Shown here piece after piece: positions 53,505 to 64,000 of a stretch of DNA of 64,000 nt; positions within the stretch are counted from its first letter, which is position 1, and the number at the start of each line of letters is the position of its first letter. The notes under the pieces were generated by a model. The model was not told the DNA's origin, did not search any database, and saw only the letters and a program-made list of their open reading frames with translations. This DNA is from Capniomyces stellatus (lineage: Eukaryota; Kickxellomycota; Harpellomycetes; Harpellales; Legeriomycetaceae): positions 248,001 through 312,000 of the forward strand of contig LUVW01000020.1 in assembly GCA_001661515.1 (NCBI GenBank), written 5' to 3'. The position numbers and the translations under genes were made by a program.

Positions 53505-54701
53505 TGTAACACTGCTGTTTTTCGTTTGAAGAAGAGAAAGTGAGAATAAGAAAGAACCAAGAATAAATGAAATAGAAATACGACCTGCTGCGTTATTCTT
53601 ATCTATAGTCGACCTTGATAAAAGTACACTATGCCTCTATACAACCACTATGCTGGTTCGGATTGCTTTAGGGTGACTATCGTTGTTTTAAAAAACACTG
53701 TAGACTACACAGAATAGAAGAAATGTAATTGAATATTATTTATTGCCTAGGGAATACAAAATGGAAATGATGCTATCTGATTTTCCCTCCTTACTATTTA
53801 ATTGTTTATCAGCTTGAGCTTTAAACGTTTCCAAAATTAAAATTAAAAATTTGTTGCGAGTAATGTTCCATAACTACTAACTTTTTTTATTGTGTGAAAA
53901 CTTTTATTATTAATACCGTGCCTTTGACGCTTTAATGCCATTATTTAGTGACGATGTTTGGACAAATTTAGTCACATTTTACTTGATTAGTAAAATTAAT
54001 CAACAAATTTAGGTTTAAAACGACTTTGGCTTTTTTAAAAAAAAATGCCAATAAAAGCTGTTTCCCGTACAGCCTTAATTTTCATTCGTCCAACTGTGAT
54101 ATTGGGGATTTAAGTAACATTTGTAATGGATTAGGATTCTTGGTCTTTAGGAAAGCCGAGATGGTATTTGCACCGTAAACGCTTGTGATTTATAATAGAA
54201 TCGACCCATCTATCCAGTAGTAAACAGGGTTGTAATTGATCATTATATCACCCCAACACTTTTTTCAATTAACTTTGGTTTTTGGAAAAAACTGTTTATA
54301 ATGACATTGAAATTCTAAATCAGGAAAAAAGATTCCGTTAGTTGCTTGTCCAGAATAGGAAATGAAAAAGTAAATGAGAAAAAGGACGTTTAAAAAAAAA
54401 CACACTGGTAATTTTTATTTATTTATTGAAATGCACACTGGTAATTTAATTAATTGAAAAAAGAACGCTGGGCAACCACAAAATAGATTGCAAACTTGAA
54501 AAAGCCAGGCTAAATCCTTTATTAGGCTATTAAATGACACAAGAATATCACGGCCTATTAACCAACTCCTAAGCCTTAAAGCCAAAGTCTTCCTCTCAAA
54601 AGCCATCAAAAAAGTAAGAAATCTTTTCAATTTAAAAGTGAAAAAATAGTTGGAAAAGTGGGTTTAATCTGCTGTTCTTATTGAAATGGGTGGGCTTAGT
54701 C

Positions 54702-54930
54702 TTATCGATAGCCCATTTGGCTGTAAATACGTAAGTACTGATGCTGAAAATGTGGTAACTGATAAACACGCATATTCCATAGCCAATAACCGCGTTTAAA
54801 GTCGGTGTAATCTCTCACGTATCTTGGTTTCAAGTGGGCACAGCCGTTAACTACAGCTTGATTCAGAGGATTCATGGCGTGGTTCAGTGCAGATTTAGTA
54901 ATTCTGTGACACCGCAAATCCAGTCTGCAA
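54702..54930 (-). CDS. Unidentified terminal-exon-like frame
   Basis: Preceded by a good acceptor (TTGTTTGCAG at about 54931-54940) and open to TAA at 54702. The peptide ends HFQHQYLRIYSQMGYR and is rich in Arg, His and Tyr, with GC higher than its surroundings, like a real last exon of a small protein. I could not find a matching first exon upstream (54960-55200) nor recognise the family. May be a relic. Confidence 0.25.
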
Positions 54931-55050
54931 ACAACCAAGGAAGTGCGATTGTGCTGGATTAGGACAATATATACATGTTTATTGGGTATGTAGTTTGAAT
55001 GTGAAATAGAGTATTGTATGAGCTTGCCGCTATAAACCCAACTCTTTTAC

Positions 55051-55101
55051 AAAAAAAAAAAAAAAAAAAAANAAAAAAATAAAAAAAAAAAAAAAAAAAA
55101 A
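55051..55101. repeat. Poly-A run with one N
   Basis: Almost pure A for about 50 bases with an undetermined base at 55072, a likely sequencing or assembly weak point. Could be a poly-A tail relic of a retrocopy, but no retrocopy is evident next to it. Confidence 0.85.
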
Positions 55102-55213
55102 GAATAAAAATAAAATAACAGCCAAGCTCTACATATTAAAACATTCTGAACTGCATCTAAACTCGGCCATACGCAGGCTTGTATGCAATAAGAGCGAAAA
55201 GAACATGGGGATG

Positions 55214-57938
55214 TTACAACTTTACTTTGTTCGAAATCTCCTTTATTTTAGAAAATATCTTTTCTCTTGGTTTATGTTTTCCGGATACAATTCGGACAAT
55301 ATCTTTCAGCAACCCATAGTTTCCTAGTATGCTGACATGGTCAGCCAGATCAACACCTCCACTCAGATCCGAGTAAAAAGGTAGAGTCCTATGAGTATAT
55401 TCGCGAGTGACTACTTTTACGTCATAAGGGTTGTACACCTTTGACTTCCATCCTCGCGCACCCATAAATCCAAGAGACATAAGGTTGATAGTACCGTCAC
55501 TACATTTATACAGTGTAATAAAATAAAAACCCATGCCTTAAATCAAAATATGCACTTTAGCCAAACTACCATTACATTCAACCAAACAATACACCTACTT
55601 TGATTACTTTCAAACTAAAAGCTTACCCATCTGATTGTCGCACGCCCTTGTTGATGTTCAACTCAGGGTTGCTCATCGAGCTATCAATTACGTAATCGAT
55701 CTTTTGGTTTTGAAATACGTTTTCTAGTTTGCAAGGCTCGGCGTTTGGGTCGGTACTGTTGCTTTCAGTATCACTGGCCACATCGCATCTACGCTTCTCA
55801 GTATCAGAATACACAGCTTCAGAGTTTGGATCCTTACTCTCTGTATAATAATACCCCCGCTCTGATTCCAACCCAACGCCATAGATAGAATATATTGTCA
55901 TGTTGGGTGCGTTGGGAAGCTGCGAAGTCAATGGATTTATAAAAGTGGCCTCGTTGTCAGCATTCATATCAAACGCCTCTTGCCTAGTGAAAATCCCAAA
56001 GTTATTTTCTTTCTTGACCCTTTCAGCTATCAAAGGGTCGATTGTGTTAAACAGCATTTCCATCGTCTCCGAAACCGTAAGATTTCTATTGGGAATGCCA
56101 TTAGACTTGCTATTTATCGACAAGAAGCTCGAAAACGAGGAGTCTGCTGGACAGTCGTTTTCGTCATCTGGAGCACCACTTGCATCCCCCCACAGCTTAT
56201 CACCTCCTTTAGGCAAAATCATCCCTATTGAGCCCCAACTTCGGTACAGCCCCACCCGCTCCTGTTTGCTCATGAACTTTTCAATCAGGTAGTTTGCCAA
56301 TGGCTGCACCGTCTCCCTTTGCTCTCCAGATACTAGATTGGATACTGCCTTTGACGCACCAAGCAGAGCCCCTGCAACATTTACCCAAGACTCGATATGC
56401 CCTTCCACCCAGCCGCTTCCCCCATTTCCGTGCTTGGGCGATTCAACCCACTTTAAAAAGTTTAGAACCACGGTTGCGCCCATAGAGTGCGAAATCAACA
56501 CAGTCTTTTCTTTGGTCACTTTCTTTGACAGCTCTATATGCGCCTTCAACAAAGTAAAGTAGCTATCCCGCTTCTCCATGTTTGACGAGGACAGCCTCCA
56601 GTCATACGAAGCCATATGCATATTTATGTTGTCATACCCAATTTCCGACAAATTGTCTATTATTTTTGCCCACACCCAATAACCAGACATAAAGTAGTCG
56701 GCTGCCTCCAATCCTTTTGCTGCCCGCAACCTAATCCCTGCCGGATCCAGACCCGTCTTAATATCTAGCGACATGTGCTCCAACCAGCAGGCTTTATCTG
56801 AAAACATTGCTTGAATCATCGCTATTCATTTTACACACCCATCAATACACATACTTGGTAAATCAGTGCTTTCTCCCCGCTTTAATTTAATATTGTACCT
56901 ATATATACTGTTGCTAGCTGCATCTTTTTGATCTTGCTGGGGTTTAATCGATAATAAAATACCAGCATTGGTATCAATACATTTATACCATATACATTCC
57001 ATTTTCCCATCTTTCAGGCATAAATACCTTGCTAGTGTTTACTTACATGCAGTGCCCCACATCCTTTTTCTAAAATAGCTGCCAAAACACCCTTCCGTGC
57101 TCCAGCTCTCCAAGCCCGTAGTTACAACTCCTGGTATCATAATCACTGGGTGCTTGGACGTCAATCCCTCCTTTTTCTTTAGTGTTTTTGCTGGCTCAAA
57201 CGACCCTTCTGGCCTTATGTAGCCAGTGTTCTTTAGTTCAAACTTCAGCATCGAATTTAAACTATTCATCATTTCATCTGAAACAATGCTTGCCGGCAAG
57301 TACTGCTTGACATCAATATCGCTCAACGGGTAAAAAATGTAGTTCTGTAAATCGACAAATCTTTTGTCCGCAAATTCGTTTCTTCTCGCTATTTTTATTG
57401 TTGCCAACACCCCTATAACTATTCCCATAATAAACCAGAACCGCTTCTTCTGCCCAATACTTTTCTTCCCCACCAGCTCATTTTGAATAATCGAGTTTTC
57501 AAAATACTTTTCTGTAAAATGTGTCGACTTTGTTCTAAAGTAAGCTCTCTTGAACCTTTTCAGAATCGTTGAAGGTGTAGAAACCAAACTCTGTCTGCAA
57601 GTGACCTTCTCTTTTGCCCTACTCTCTTTCTTTTCATCATACCTACCACTATCTGTTAGACTGGTAGTGGATTTATTCATTCTTAGCCTTAACCCCTTGT
57701 CGTTCTTTAAAAACGAGGCTCCACATTTCACAGTTACATTTATTTCTGACTCGTCCTTTGCTCTCTCCGCCGTTGTTGGCCCTGGGCAACAATGTGTATC
57801 ATCAAAACTGGCTGGAGTCTGCTCTACACTCTGTGTTCCAAGCTTATCGTCGCATTCAAATTCGTATAGCTTGATATCCACATTCACATCCTCTGTGGCC
57901 ATTGTCTTATACATCTGCCCAAAAAGACCTTGAAACAT
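55214..57938 (-). CDS. LRO1: Phospholipid:diacylglycerol acyltransferase (PDAT, Lro1)
   Basis: Three exons: 57938-57047, 56821-55627, 55499-55214; 790 residues, longer than yeast Lro1 (661) because of an N-terminal extension of about 160 residues. A single membrane anchor lies near 165-185 (FWFIMGIVIGVLATIKIA). The lumenal lipase-like domain has HPVIMIPGVVTTGLESW, CWLEHMSLDIKTGLDP, AYDWRL-type ASYDWRLSSSNMEKRDSYF, the nucleophile motif SHSMG (family usually GHSMG), ending with DGTINL (Asp) and DHVSILG (His), completing the triad. It makes triacylglycerol by moving an acyl group from a phospholipid to diacylglycerol in the ER. A consensus GTAAGT donor lies 24-29 bases upstream of the chosen ATG, so a 5' exon may exist and the true start could differ. 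Confidence 0.94.
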
Positions 57939-59757
57939 ATCAAATGCGCTGTTTGTTTTCTACTTACCTTGTTTTACTATAATTTTTTTTTGGGGGGGGG
58001 GGGGATGGGCTATTATATAAATTTGAAAATAAAAAAATAAAATAAAAAGTCGCTGGTAGTACAAAAAAATTCCTTCTTGAGTTTATATCGAAATATCGTG
58101 TCTTCGAGTGTTTGTGGCGTTAAAATCGGTGCTGTCGTCTCAATGCTATCTTGCTGGCTGAAAACAAATACGGGCTTTAGCTTATTTACAAGCAAAATGA
58201 CAAATGGTCAACAAGAGCCACAATTGTATAATTTAAAGTTTATTTCGATAATAATAAAAAAAACTAAAGAAAAATGGAAATTTTAGCAATAGTGTTTTTT
58301 TTTATATCTTGGCAAGAAAATAGACTTCGGCAATTTACTTTAAAGCACCATTATTTATTTACCGTGAAAATTGACAATAGAAAAAATTGAGCAACTCGGC
58401 AACAATTAAAAAAAAGTTGCGACTAAATCAACTATATTGTATTTCAATAAAAAACAATACAATCTTCATATGCACCACCCCATAGCAACTTTTTATTACG
58501 TTTACTTTTCGCTTTAAGCATAGGCCATGGGTTTACTTGGGAATAAAACAACTGTGGTGTTGATATTTAAAAATAAGCCAAACCAAATCAGATCATAAGA
58601 CTAGAGACATTATAAACTAGGCTTTCAAGCATAAAAAAAGTGTCGTGGCTCTGAGCAAATAACATTCGTCCTATACATACAATGGCAGGCTCATTGTTTT
58701 AAGAAAATACTGGGCCAATCATATTTGTGGAAGCTGGCCAAGCTTTTAAGTGAAAATCCTGTTTTATTTTGGTAAAGTGTAGAATTTCGGCTATTTATCA
58801 ATTGTTCTGAATATTTTTAGCAAATGTTCGGAGTCCTATTATTATTATTATTATTTTTTAATTGAAATATGAGTTGGTGTCTTAATATTAATTTAACTCG
58901 ACAATGCTATTTTTTTTTCAACTGAATTAACATTGCTATTTTTAAGCCACTACTAACCGTTCTAAATTAAAACAGAACCGAATTTAAATCGACGCAATCC
59001 GGTTCTTTTTGCTACACGTTGTATTGCTTTCTGTACAGATACCCAAACATGGAGAGTTTGCTATTTGTATGTGGGCATAATGGCACGAATACCAATACCA
59101 ATACCAATAGATCAATATTAAGACTAAGACTAAGATTAAGACTAGCACTGCGCTTATGGTTATGAGTTGGTCAATGTTAGAAATACTACTAGCTATTGTA
59201 AAAGGCTGTGTTCAATTCTCGCTTTTCGAAAAACAAAAACAAAAAAAAACAAAGAAAGCATATCAACTAAGAACTAATTACTTCCTTGGATTAAACGTAA
59301 ACACTTCTGGCCAATAAATCAACTAGATTCGAATTTTACAACAGAGGTAATTAAACTTGTAAACAATAAACAAATGAATGGCTGTTCAATATAAAAAATA
59401 CATAAAAAATAAATGGCAGGTTAATTAGTTGGTAAGTTAAGCAACCAATATATATCTGATTATGAATGTTCGCGCAGAGTAACTAGCAAGGACAAAAACC
59501 AAAAGCATAAGCCGCATCACAGCATATAACTAGTAGATTTTCACTAAAATTTCTTTTTTTTTAACAAAAAGGTTGCTCGATTGAAAAAGTAAACTCTTTA
59601 GCGGTTGGTCATTTCTATACAATTTAATACGATCTCAAAGTAAATCATAATAACACGCTAATCGAGCAAAGAGACAAAACAGGCAAGGAAAAACTTGCAA
59701 TAATATTAATAACAACAACAAGATAAATCAGAAAATATTAGGATATAATTGAGAGAA
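57939..59757. other. Divergent intergenic region LRO1/ORC5
   Basis: 1.8 kb between two outward-facing starts. Contains a T-run followed by a run of about 13 G at 57983-58004, short ACCAAT and AAGACT repeats at 59089-59150, and A/T runs. No gene seen. Confidence 0.6.
57983..58004. repeat. Poly-T/poly-G homopolymer junction
   Basis: Nine T followed by about thirteen G, just upstream of the LRO1 start; the G run could form a quadruplex and is error-prone in sequencing. Confidence 0.85.
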
Positions 59758-61953
59758 ATGAAAAAAATAAAAGAACAGCTAATAGACGAGTTTCCAGGGA
59801 GAAGAGAGCAAATAGATGCGATAACCAAACTAATTGGCAAGGTAAATAATGTACCAGAATTGGTTCATATATTCAAACGAAGTAAAAACGGACAGTATAA
59901 GAAATTTATATAATGTATAATTTAGCCTGGACATCAGCCACCGCCGTTTATTTTTATCAATGGCCATTCAGCGACAGGAAAAACAGCTCTTGTAACCAGA
60001 CTGTCGGAACTATATAGACTAGAATCCTTGGATAACAATAATTTTGGTGGGAATTCGGCGGAATCAAAATTAGAGTCAAACATAGCGATTGTTGATTGTG
60101 TTGAATGTATATATCCAAAAAATCTTCTTGAAAAGGCCATCAATTTATGGACGGGGTTTCGTCCTACGCTCAAAAACAAGTACACAAACAACATTCGATG
60201 CGACAGTGTTGCCGAGTTTATAAGCGTTCTGCAGAGCAACTCTGTTTTGAATTGCTGCCAGAAATATTTGGTAATTGCTCCTAATTTATAACACAAACGC
60301 AAACATAGACATAACAAAGACAAAATTGAACAGAAGCAGAAACAGAAACTTTGAAGCTTGAACTTGGTATTCCCCAGCAGAGTAATGTGAGCTGCACAGC
60401 TTACCGTTTATATAAAACCTTTAACTGTGAACGACTGCGATTATTTTCTTAGATCTTGGACAATGCTGAAAAGATGCGAGAACTCGGTGCACATTTCTTA
60501 CCGTCCTTATTACAATTGACTCTTATGGTAAGCAGCTAAATATCAATTTATATAATATACTTATTGTTGTGTTCTTTCCCGACACCATGTACGAGTTCCA
60601 AATTAAAACAATATCTGGTAAAACCCATGATTAAATTAGACCGATTTGAGTATAGTGATGATCAGCCAGACGCCTTGGGAAAATGTTAGGCCGTCTTCAG
60701 GGTCGTTCCCTGAACCAATAACAATATTTTTTCCTCAGTATACGAAAGCCGAAGTTGTCAGAATTCTCGAGTTTGACTGCCCTGAGGGAGAACCATTGTG
60801 GTTTTTTGGTACTTTTGCAGACTCAATATACGAAACTTTTCATCGAAACTGTAATGACATAAACGAGCTGAGAAAGCTCATTGCCCTACTGTACCCCAAG
60901 TATATACAGCCTATATTTGAAAAGCAAGGTAACTAATTGGACAAAAAAAATATATTCTAATTACAATTTAAACTTTGTTTAAGCTCCCTTCTCCTCCCAG
61001 GTTATTTTGTTTTAACAAGGTACGTTACTTTTTGGGTTAATTTCAACTAACGGCAATGTTACAATCGCTAGCAACCAGAAACGAGACCGCAAGACTTTTT
61101 AAACTATGCCAGCCCTATTTCATTGCTGCCACTGATAAGCTGTACCTGAGAGAAATATCAAGCATTGAGTGGCAGAATGACTCTGTTGTTGCGTCAGCTA
61201 GAAATGACCCAGAGATGGTTTTGCAGTCTATAAGCAATATGGCTACGAACACAGGTTTGGCTTCAACTACATTTATGCAAACGTTTTGCACTAGTCTTGG
61301 CATTACACACCATAAGCTGGTTTTAATGACGCTATAAATCTTGAACATAGGTTCGCATGAGTACCCATATTTGACAAAGTATATTCTTATTTCCGCCTTC
61401 ATTGCTTCCTATAACCCGCCGCGCCTTGATCTGCAGTACTTTGCAAAGGCCTCAGACAGACGGTCCAGGAAAAGAAACACGAAGGCCAACAATCAAGATG
61501 GCAACGGGAGCCGGGTAAGACCTTGGTTCAATATGTTGGGGGGGGGAGTGTGTCACTAGTAGGATTTTAAATTAAACGTGCTCATTATGTATATGCTTGC
61601 TGTATATAGCCATTAAATTATCAACATGTTCAAGAAAGTATAAAATGAGCTTAACCCAGTTATAAAACTTATACATCGAGTAGACTCGCCAGCAGCTTCT
61701 GGGCCCAAAGCCGTTTTTGCTTAGTAGGATGCTTGCTATAATGTATAATTTGCTGGATTTCCCTGCACTTCCGACAGTAGACATTTACACTCAGATAGCA
61801 TCACTTGTGACTCTGCGCCTACTTCTTCGGACAACAAGTTTTGACAACCTGGACAATATTAAGTATAGGTGCAATTTCAGCATAGACTATGTTCGTAACA
61901 TTGGGAAATCTGTTAATTTTGCCATAGACAAGTATTTATATGACTTCTCTTAA
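59758..61953 (+). CDS. ORC5: Origin recognition complex subunit 5
   Basis: Seven exons: 59758-59841, 59926-60270, 60453-60527, 60640-60928, 61072-61254, 61351-61514, 61693-61953; 466 residues (human ORC5 435). Order: lead-in FPGRREQIDAITKLIG, Walker A INGHSATGKTAL, VDCVECIYPKNLLEK, Walker-B-like ILDNAEKMRELGAHFLPSLL, VMISQTPWENVRP, ELRKLIALLYPKY, LYLREISSIEW, HEYPYLTKYILISAFIASYN, then LLGPKPFLLSRMLAIMYNLL and the C-terminal winged-helix part ending KYLYDFS. It is one of the AAA+ subunits of ORC that load MCM helicase at replication origins. Acceptors of exon 2 (59926 or 59938) and exon 7 (61693 or 61696) are each ambiguous by a few in-frame codons. The exon 5 donor (GTTTGG) is non-standard but keeps phase. 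Confidence 0.94.
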
Positions 61954-64000
61954 TCAGATTTAGTATGCGCCACACAATTTAACATTTATAAAGCAACATC
62001 GCTTTTGGATTTTGATTTCAAACCAGCCATTACTCGCACTTTGCTTTTTTATAATTGGACTACATTTATCCTTTATATCTTAGTGCTAATAAATCCAAAA
62101 ACGATTGGTCTCTTGTTTACTTATTTATCAAAGGCTTAGCTTTTATAAACTGGGTTGTATCTTTGACACATGAATTTTTATAGTGCTTGATTTCTTTTTT
62201 TTTCTTTTTCTTTTGCAAGTTTTTTTTTTACTTTTTTTATCAGTGTTTTTTTTGCTTACTTGTTTAAGGTTAATACCATGTTTTTAATTTTTAGGCGTGT
62301 TTTATCTCAACGATAGACTGTGCTATTCTAATGATAAAAGTCAATATTTGGGATAAGTTGATTAAGATGGTTGATATTACCAAAATCAACTTTTGTTTTT
62401 ATTTTTATTTGGGGCAAAAAGTAACCACCCTTGTCAAGTTTGCATTTATCAATTAGTGAGAACATCTTATTTATTCTTGATGAATTGACTTCCAATATAT
62501 CGAGACTGCTTTGCACCGTTTTTTTTTTGGCTAATTGTCTATTGCAAATCAATGAGGCGCTGGTTTATCAGCGAGGGTGTGTATCAAAAGGTTTAAATTG
62601 CCTATTAGTCGGATAGCAAGATTATGAGGTTGAAATGCCACTGATCTTGTATGTTGAGTAGGCGGTTCCTAGCCTAAATTGATCAATTTCCAGCATTATT
62701 TACTTGAAACAAATCAAGCTTGGAACCCGAATCGTGCTTTTTATGCCTTTGCACAGTTAACCAGGCATTTCTAAAGCAAACATTCCGGGGGCCATTTGAA
62801 GGTGATTTTCAATATAAGTTTAGTGGACAATTTGATTTTGAAATTATAATTTGGCACTTCAGTTTAATGGCAATTCGAGTAGGGCGGGTCCACCTGATTC
62901 AAAAGTCTAGTTGATTGGTCCTGCTCGATGCGATGAAGCCAAGCAAAGCCAAACTCAAACCCCCTTCCCGTTTAGCTAGAAAGTATGATCTGGATGGAAA
63001 ATAATATTAAGCCTCAATTAAATTATACTGGGTAATTACACTTGTTCTAGTATTTAAGTGATTATAATTAAATGATCTGCAAAACTATTTTAAACTAATC
63101 CAAAATAATAATCATATTTTTATTTTTATTTAAGTGGTTTACTGGAAATTATTTTTTATTGAAAAAGTAATAACACAATTAGCCAAATTAATATTAAAAT
63201 AAAGCTGCTTCAAACTCGGTAGTTGATTTTTTTTTTTAAACTTGTTTACTAGGATTACAAAATAAATCTAAAAAAAAAATCATAATTAGCTTGTGCTCTA
63301 GAGCTCTATTAAACTTTAAGTAAGACATTTATTGTGGTAGAAGTTCGGGCAAATCCTATTTGTTGTTAGAAAAGGCTTTGATGGCACAATCTACATTTAG
63401 CTTACGTTGGAGATGCTAGAGCGTCCTATATTTATGTACAAGAGCTGGGAGATACTACGAGAAATCTGTTGGTAGCTCTGGTGGGTATTTTTTAACTTGA
63501 GCATATTAATGCTATTGAATTAAATTAAAGTACAAAAAATAATAATAAGCGAGGTAAAATGATAAATAATTTATCGTTTTTGGAAAGAGCAAATTTAGAA
63601 TACCATTCAAATAAAAAGCCTAATTTAGAGAGCCAATGAAGTTTCATAATTTATCGAAAATTGACTATTTAAGCAAATAGAAATTAAAAGTGAGCAACTA
63701 GACTTGGTTTATACTATTGCTATGATATAAAGCAAACTAGATCAACAAGTAGGTATACTCTGAGTTTTGAGTTAAGAAAACATAGCAGCCCAAATTTGTA
63801 TAAATATTGCACGCAATTCTTTGCTTTGAGTATTCAGCACAGTAACTCATTCTACTCTTATATGGTTTTACCCGCAATAATCACTTTTAATTTATTCAGT
63901 ACACTTTAAGCACTAACAAATCCAAACGGCACCGCAGCAACATAAGCAGCGCCCATATATTTAAAAAACACTAGTACAAACATAATTATAACAGCTATTA
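61954..64000. other. Right-edge region, no gene recognised
   Basis: AT-rich with T runs at 62190-62260. A slightly GC-richer patch at 62560-62990 holds short open frames on both strands (62328-62552 minus, 62720-62914 plus, and a 23-codon basic frame from ATG 62933) that I cannot assign. A 34-codon stretch near 63403-63495 is likewise unassigned. A gene starting beyond the right edge is possible. Confidence 0.5.

Larger units (their letters stand above)
53505..55213. other. Intergenic, no established gene
   Basis: Between the third ABCA gene start and the PDAT 3' end. AT-rich, with an A-run of about 50 bases at 55051-55100 broken by one N at 55072. One minus-strand frame with coding-like composition lies at 54702-54930 (listed separately). 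Confidence 0.55.

Noticed and set aside
55051..55101. Poly-A tail of a retrotransposed gene
   Set aside because: No retrocopy, target-site duplication or retrotransposon frame adjoins it.

Overview
This is a nuclear window from a fungus. Its genes are cut by short spliceosomal introns (GTAAGT-type donors, CTAAC-like branch sites, TAG acceptors, mostly 60-285 nt), and it carries fungal-type proteins: an SPX phosphate transporter, a Lys5-type PPTase, a Crz1-type zinc finger, an Mkk-type MAPKK and an Lro1-type PDAT. The AT-rich, repeat-strewn intergenic DNA and the half-size ABCA transporters point to an early-diverging lineage rather than a yeast or mushroom. The sequence does not let me name the genus.

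Layout, left to right: SPX/SLC13 phosphate transporter (minus, running off the left edge); RNA polymerase subunit RPB5 (minus, 6 exons); phosphopantetheinyl transferase (plus, 6 exons); an ABCA half-transporter (minus) preceded by a redundant copy of its 3' part at a 1-N scaffold join; NAD kinase (minus, 5 exons); 5.5 kb without recognised genes; a Crz1-like C2H2 factor with a polyQ tail (plus); a MAP kinase kinase (minus, 4 exons); mitochondrial porin VDAC (plus, 4 exons); a second, near-identical ABCA gene in opposite orientation (plus, with a 953-N gap); a giant intronless gene of 3532 codons with PH, two RasGEF-like modules and RhoGAP (minus); 4.1 kb without recognised genes; a diverged third ABCA gene (minus); PDAT (minus, 3 exons); ORC5 (plus, 7 exons); 2 kb of unassigned DNA to the right edge.

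The genes are ordinary dispersed eukaryotic loci, not an operon. Several belong to growth and stress signalling (MAPKK, Crz1-like factor, RasGEF/RhoGAP giant), others to core functions (RPB5, ORC5, NAD kinase, VDAC) and membrane or lipid work (ABCA, PDAT, phosphate transport). I rebuilt the exon structures by reading splice sites and checking that the phase closes across every junction; all lengths in codons come out whole.

The most distinctive structure is the inverted pair of almost identical ABCA genes, arms of about 4 kb separated by about 19 kb holding four single-copy genes. The pair differ at only a few bases except for one 48-nt patch with 17 differences, five of them changing amino acids. 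The tandem 1.3-kb copy beside the left gene and the N gap in the right gene share the same breakpoint, which points to unresolved repeat assembly rather than biology. I found no CRISPR, no complete transposon, no rRNA and no clear tRNA.
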